From an uncultured Lachnospiraceae bacterium (lineage in GTDB: Bacteria; Bacillota; Clostridia; Lachnospirales; Lachnospiraceae), in contig CAJURU010000002.1 in assembly GCA_910588845.1 (NCBI GenBank), positions 112,373 through 176,372 of the forward strand: DNA of 64,000 nt. The letters run 5' to 3'. The translations under genes were made by a program, and so were the position numbers. A model generated the notes under the pieces. The model made no database searches and was not told the origin of the DNA. It saw only the letters and a list, made by a program, of their open reading frames with translations. This document shows positions 60,321 through 64,000 of this stretch, in pieces (within the stretch, counting starts at the first letter, position 1; the number at the start of each line of letters is the position of its first letter).

Positions 60321-60389
60321 ACAGCGAAAAGCTGCGTATAGAATACTGCCAGAAAAGGGAACAGCGAAAGGCTGCATAAAATTTGCCAC
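60321..60389 (+). repeat. Two tandem mini-hairpins upstream of recN
   Basis: AACAGCGAAAAGCTGC (60321-) and AACAGCGAAAGGCTGC (60360-) are near-identical direct repeats about 39 bp apart. Each can form a 4-bp CAGC/GCTG hairpin with a GAAA-type loop. Confidence 0.5.
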
Positions 60390-60414
60390 ATGAGAGAGTA
60401 GAAGGAGAATATAT

Positions 60415-62109
60415 ATGTTAGTTAGTCTGCATGTAAAAAATCTGGCATTGCTGGAAGAAGCAGAAGTGGAATTTGGAACTGGGTTAAATATCCTTTCCGG
60501 TGAGACCGGCGCGGGAAAATCTATTATTATCGGCTCCATCAATCTTGCACTGGGGGAGAAGGCGCCCAAAGAAATGCTCAGGGATCAGGCGGAGTATGCC
60601 CTGGTGGAATTGATTTTTCGGGTAGATGATGAAGAACAAGTCAGGCAGTTGCAGGAATTGGACATTTATCCCGAGAATGGTGAGGTTATCATGTCGCGTA
60701 AAATTACGGCGATGAGGAGCGTAGGAAAGATTAATTCGGAAACTGTTTCTGCTTCCTGCATGAGGAACGTAGCCTCCCTTCTTATTGATATCCATGGGCA
60801 GCATGAGCACCAATCGCTGCTTCATAAGAAGAAACATTTGGAAATTCTGGATGAATTTGCCGGAACAAAACTGAATGGCAAAAAGCAAATGTTGAAAAAA
60901 TATTACCAGCAATATCAAAAAGCGCTTGAGGAACAGAGGCAGGCATTGCAGGATGGAGAAGGGAGAGAGCGGGAGCTTTCTTTTTTGGAATATGAGATCC
61001 AGGAAATTAAGGATGCAAATTTGATTGTGGGCGAGGATGAAGAATTAGAAGCCGCTTACCGCAAAATGTCGAACAACCGGAAGATTATGGAAGCAGCGGG
61101 AAATGCTTATGAGATGACAGGCGGAGGCGTAAGCGCTACGGAGCAAATTGGCCGGGCGCTACGTGAATTGCAGTCTGCGGCAGAGTATGACCCAGAGTTA
61201 GGGGAACTGAGCAGCCAGCTCGAAGAGATTGATAATTTATTGAATGATTTTAATAGGGAACTATCTGGTTACATGACAGATAGTGAGTTTGATGAAGAGA
61301 CCTTCTATGAGACGGAAAAGAGACTGGATGTAGTGAACCATCTCAAAGACAAATTTGGCGGCAGCATTGAGGCTGTGCTGCGGGCCAAAGAGGAGAAGGA
61401 GCTTCGCTTTCAACATTTACAGGATTATGAGGAATACCTGGGGCAGCTTGAGAAACGCCTGCGTGAAGCGGAGGCAGAGTTGGCCTCAATTTCCGGGGAG
61501 GTTTCGCAAATCCGCCAAAGATTTGCCAAAAAATTGACAAAACTGGTAAAAGAGGCATTGATAGATTTGAATTTCCTGGATGTAAAGTTTGTCATGGAAT
61601 TTATGGATGCCGGGAAATATACGGCAAATGGACGAGACGAGGCAGAATTTCTCATTTCTACTAATCCGGGAGAACCGTTAAAACCTCTTGGTAAGGTGGC
61701 ATCTGGCGGAGAACTCAGCAGGATTATGTTGGCGATTAAGACAATCTTAGCGGAGAGTGATCGGATTGAGACATTAATATTTGACGAGATTGATACAGGT
61801 ATTAGCGGTAGAACTGCGCAGATGGTGGCGGAAAAGATGAACGTTATCGGCAGGAACCACCAGGTAATTTGTATTACTCATCTGCCGCAAATTGCAGCTA
61901 TGGCGGACAGTCATTTTCTTATCAGCAAAAATGTGGTAAAAAATGGGACATTTTCTGAGATCGTTCGTTTACAGGAGGAAGAAAGCGTCATGGAACTTGC
62001 AAGAATGCTGGGCGGCGTCAAAATTACCGATACGGTGCTGGAGAGCGCAAAGGAAATGAAAGAGCTGGCGTGTGCTGCCAAGAATCCTGACTTGTCAAAA
62101 TTTGAATGA
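60415..62109 (+). CDS. recN: DNA repair protein RecN
   Basis: RecN is an SMC-like ATPase acting early in double-strand break repair. The 564-residue protein begins LVSLHVKNLALLEEAEVEF, with Walker A GETGAGKS, a central coiled coil (about 160-370), the signature LGKVASGGELSRIMLAIK, Walker B LIFDEIDTGISG and the C-terminal ITHLPQIAAMAD. AGAAGGAG precedes the ATG. I saw no SOS box directly upstream. Confidence 0.96.
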   Translation: MLVSLHVKNLALLEEAEVEFGTGLNILSGETGAGKSIIIGSINLALGEKAPKEMLRDQAEYALVELIFRVDDEEQVRQLQELDIYPENGEVIMSRKITAMRSVGKINSETVSASCMRNVASLLIDIHGQHEHQSLLHKKKHLEILDEFAGTKLNGKKQMLKKYYQQYQKALEEQRQALQDGEGRERELSFLEYEIQEIKDANLIVGEDEELEAAYRKMSNNRKIMEAAGNAYEMTGGGVSATEQIGRALRELQSAAEYDPELGELSSQLEEIDNLLNDFNRELSGYMTDSEFDEETFYETEKRLDVVNHLKDKFGGSIEAVLRAKEEKELRFQHLQDYEEYLGQLEKRLREAEAELASISGEVSQIRQRFAKKLTKLVKEALIDLNFLDVKFVMEFMDAGKYTANGRDEAEFLISTNPGEPLKPLGKVASGGELSRIMLAIKTILAESDRIETLIFDEIDTGISGRTAQMVAEKMNVIGRNHQVICITHLPQIAAMADSHFLISKNVVKNGTFSEIVRLQEEESVMELARMLGGVKITDTVLESAKEMKELACAAKNPDLSKFE

Positions 62110-62173
62110 TTACAAAAATCTCCCAGAGTGAAAACGGAAGAACTTCACATACTAAAAAAGATTTCAGGTAAGC

Positions 62174-63490
62174 TTGAAATTTTTTGAGAGGGTGTGTGAG
62201 AAGTTGAAAGAACAGAAAAGAAAAAAGATGCGGTATCAGATATGGATTGCCCGCGCAAGTTTAATTGCTGGCTTCTGCTGGGGCGTATTTTTTACTTATA
62301 CTGTCTTTGCAGAAGCCATACCGGATAAGATTCATATCGAAAAAGGGCAGGCGGAGATTTTTAATTTTCATGTGCCTGTTACCGGTGAATTACAGCAGGA
62401 GGGCGTGGAAGTATTTGGCAATCAATCTCCTGCGGTAGAGGAAGATAAGATAACGCTGGATTTGAATGAAAGCTTTTCCCTGAAATCTCAGGAGCGGGGA
62501 AAGTATAATATGTCCTGTAAGCTTTTGGGCTTATTTCATATTAAAGATGTTTCCGTGGAAGTGATGGACAAAGAACAGGTGGTGCCTTGTGGCGTTCCGG
62601 TTGGTATTTATGTAAAAACGGATGGCGTCATGATTGTTGGAACAGGTACTATTGTTGGAAATGATGGTATGAGCCATGAACCGGCGGCAAATCTTGTAAA
62701 GAGTGGAGATTATGTTAAAACTGTCAATGATGAAATTGTAGAAAATAAGGAAGATTTGATTGCCAAAATCAACCAGTGTCAGGGGGAACCTGTGATACTG
62801 GGCGTTTTGCGAGAAGAGGAATATATCCATTTAAAAGTGGAGCCGGTTGAGACGGAGGAAAACGAGTATAAGCTGGGAATTTGGGTGAGAGATGATTTGG
62901 CGGGTGTGGGAACACTGACGTTTTATAATTCGCAGGGATATTACGGCGCGCTCGGCCATCCAGTCAGCGATATGGATACTGGACTGAAAGTAAGTCTCAA
63001 CGAGGGTATTTTGTATGAAGCTGAAATTGCAGGAATAACCAAAGGTGAAAAAGGAGATCCGGGAGAAATTTCAGGTGTCATTACCTATTTGGACCAGTAC
63101 AAGCTGGGAACAGTGGAAGAGAACAGTAATGTGGGTATCTATGGGAAACTTGAGCGTACTCCCCAGAAGGACAGTGGCAGCAGGTATTTTCCCATTACCC
63201 TCAAACAGAATATAGAAAAGGGAGAAGCAACGATCATTTCCTCGGTTTCCGGAGAACAGAAGGAGTATACGATACGCATTCTCGAATTAGACTATAATAG
63301 CGAAAATAAAGGCATCCTCTTTCAGGTTACGGATGCGGAACTCCTAAACCTAACAGGTGGAGTAATCCAAGGTATGTCAGGTTCGCCAATCATTCAGAAT
63401 GGCGCAGTGATTGGTGCAGTAACGCATGTCTTTGTCCAGGATTCCTCCAAAGGCTATGGGATATTTATTGAAAATATGCTTGAGCATTGA
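62174..63490 (+). CDS. spoIVB: SpoIVB peptidase (S55), sporulation signal protease
   Basis: SpoIVB is secreted from the forespore and triggers sigma-K processing by cleaving SpoIVFA. The 438-residue protein has an N-terminal TM (about 28-46), a PDZ domain (about 165-215; VNDEIVENKEDLIAKIN) and the serine protease domain with His in YYGALGHPVSDMDTG and Ser in IQGMSGSPIIQNG. The start is uncertain: TTG at 62174, or a second TTG or ATG within the next 20 codons. spo0A normally follows; it lies outside this window. Confidence 0.92.
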   Translation: MKFFERVCEKLKEQKRKKMRYQIWIARASLIAGFCWGVFFTYTVFAEAIPDKIHIEKGQAEIFNFHVPVTGELQQEGVEVFGNQSPAVEEDKITLDLNESFSLKSQERGKYNMSCKLLGLFHIKDVSVEVMDKEQVVPCGVPVGIYVKTDGVMIVGTGTIVGNDGMSHEPAANLVKSGDYVKTVNDEIVENKEDLIAKINQCQGEPVILGVLREEEYIHLKVEPVETEENEYKLGIWVRDDLAGVGTLTFYNSQGYYGALGHPVSDMDTGLKVSLNEGILYEAEIAGITKGEKGDPGEISGVITYLDQYKLGTVEENSNVGIYGKLERTPQKDSGSRYFPITLKQNIEKGEATIISSVSGEQKEYTIRILELDYNSENKGILFQVTDAELLNLTGGVIQGMSGSPIIQNGAVIGAVTHVFVQDSSKGYGIFIENMLEH

Positions 63491-63617
63491 GCCAGGTAAT
63501 AAAAGCAGAAGGATGCGTTGACTGCTGGCAGTCAAAAGCGTTTCTTCTGCTTTTATTATGTGGCGAAAGCCACACATCGCCTGGACGTGTAACGTTCAGG
63601 CGATGCCTGGCTCAATG
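63485..63617. repeat. Four-way-junction structured element (B) after spoIVB
   Basis: A 12-bp closing stem, CATTGAGCCAGG (63485-63496) with CCTGGCTCAATG (63606-63617), encloses three arms: 63497-63558 (15-bp perfect outer stem plus an inner TTGACTGC/GCAGTCAA hairpin), 63559-63574 (TGTGGC-GAAA-GCCACA, a GNRA loop) and 63576-63604 (13-bp stem, loop GTA). Essentially every base is paired. Closing stem overlaps the last codons of spoIVB. No T-run, so not a simple terminator. Similar topology to element A at 50280-50400. Confidence 0.65.
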
Positions 63618-63800
63618 GTAGTATAAATAGGCACGGCGTTGGCAGGAAGTTGAAGGAACTTTGCAGGCTGCCTGTCAAAGGCACGCTCTTCTTTTTCTAC
63701 GTGATGTCCGGCGAAAGCCCTCATCCAGCAGACTTTGTCTGCTGGATGGCACGGCATAGCCAAGGATGGAAGCGAAAGGCTTCATCCAGCAGGTATATTG
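63618..63800. repeat. Hairpin-rich repeat region
   Basis: Contains ATCCAGCAGAC-TTT-GTCTGCTGGAT (63723-63747), GGC-GAAA-GCC (63710-63719), GAAGC-GAAAG-GCTTC (63769-63783) and CTTTGCAGG/CCTG-T-CAAAG (63659-63680). TCATCCAGCAG recurs at 63721 and 63781, and GGCACGGC at 63630 and 63748. No gene in either strand. Confidence 0.5.
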
Positions 63801-63904
63801 GTAAATAAATTTGTAATTTAAAAATCCTGTATTGTAAATCATATGATGCTGTGTTGCAATAAAATTTATAAAATAAGACAGTGACCCCGCTATTCCCAAA
63901 ATAA

Positions 63905-63933
63905 TTGACTTTAATCGAAATGCCTGCTATAAT
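63905..63933 (+). promoter_or_regulatory. Promoter for gene beyond window end
   Basis: TTGACT (63905-63910), 17 bp, TATAAT (63928-63933). It points to a gene starting after base 64000, plausibly spo0A. I see no clear Spo0A box. Confidence 0.6.
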
Positions 63934-64000
63934 ATACAAAAATAGTCGCTGGTAATTTATCACCGGATAAATTTACTATTAAGGCATTCAAAAATTAACC

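Noticed and set aside
60303..60414. SOS box upstream of recN
   Set aside because: No GAAC-N4-GTTC-like site is present in this gap.

Overview
The window looks like one contig from a Gram-positive, spore-forming anaerobe of the Clostridia, most probably a gut Lachnospiraceae relative. Evidence: strong AGGAGG-type ribosome sites, the spoIVB sporulation protease, a crotonase, HypA/HypB nickel chaperones, BspA-type surface proteins, and the Clostridia block asp23-nusB-xseA-xseB-ispA-dxs-tlyA-nadK-argR-recN-spoIVB. Species cannot be read from the sequence alone.

Layout. 1-8.5 kb: end of clpB, polysaccharide deacetylase, a first rarA, aspartate aminotransferase, small alarmone synthetase, metallo-beta-lactamase-fold protein, O-antigen-ligase-like membrane protein and a split ThrE-type exporter. 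8.5-18 kb: a lone GH13 enzyme, a leader that looks like structured RNA, a hybrid histidine kinase with a lipoprotein solute-binding protein, proC, a small lipoprotein and an OmpR-type two-component pair. 18-23 kb: hypB, a DUF5692-like membrane protein, a large iron-sulfur flavoprotein, hypA. 23-32 kb: a diguanylate cyclase, a PEBP-family protein, a MITE-like element, a FadR-type regulator, a second rarA, a two-gene AAA ATPase/TOPRIM defence-like pair, an acetyltransferase and a solitary crotonase. 32-45 kb: a BspA-like surface protein, an AT-rich pair (methyltransferase-like plus calcineurin-like phosphoesterase), an aroD-aroK fusion, tRNA-Arg(CCG), an SH3 surface protein, an rRNA pseudouridine synthase, ligA and metA.

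44.9-52.6 kb is the most unusual part. A leftward set encodes a single-chain RNA polymerase of the double-psi beta-barrel type related to YonO, phage and QDE-1 enzymes (active-site motif DFDSD), an HU/IHF-like protein overlapping its 3' end, a probable phage-derived protein of about 255 residues and a CHAP endolysin. Divergently lie a small sigma-70-like factor and a DUF262-like protein. The intergenic space holds a consensus promoter (TTGACA, 17 bp, TATAAT) whose spacer contains a LexA/DinR-type box (GAACATGTGTTC), followed by a three-armed structured element. My reading is that this is a phage-derived, possibly DNA-damage-inducible transcription module kept in a cellular genome. This is inference from motifs and layout.

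52.8-63.5 kb is the conserved housekeeping block. The last 0.5 kb has no gene but holds an almost perfect four-way-junction element and more hairpins, then a good promoter for the next gene outside the window (spo0A is the usual neighbour). All function calls come from reading motifs by eye; no database search was run.
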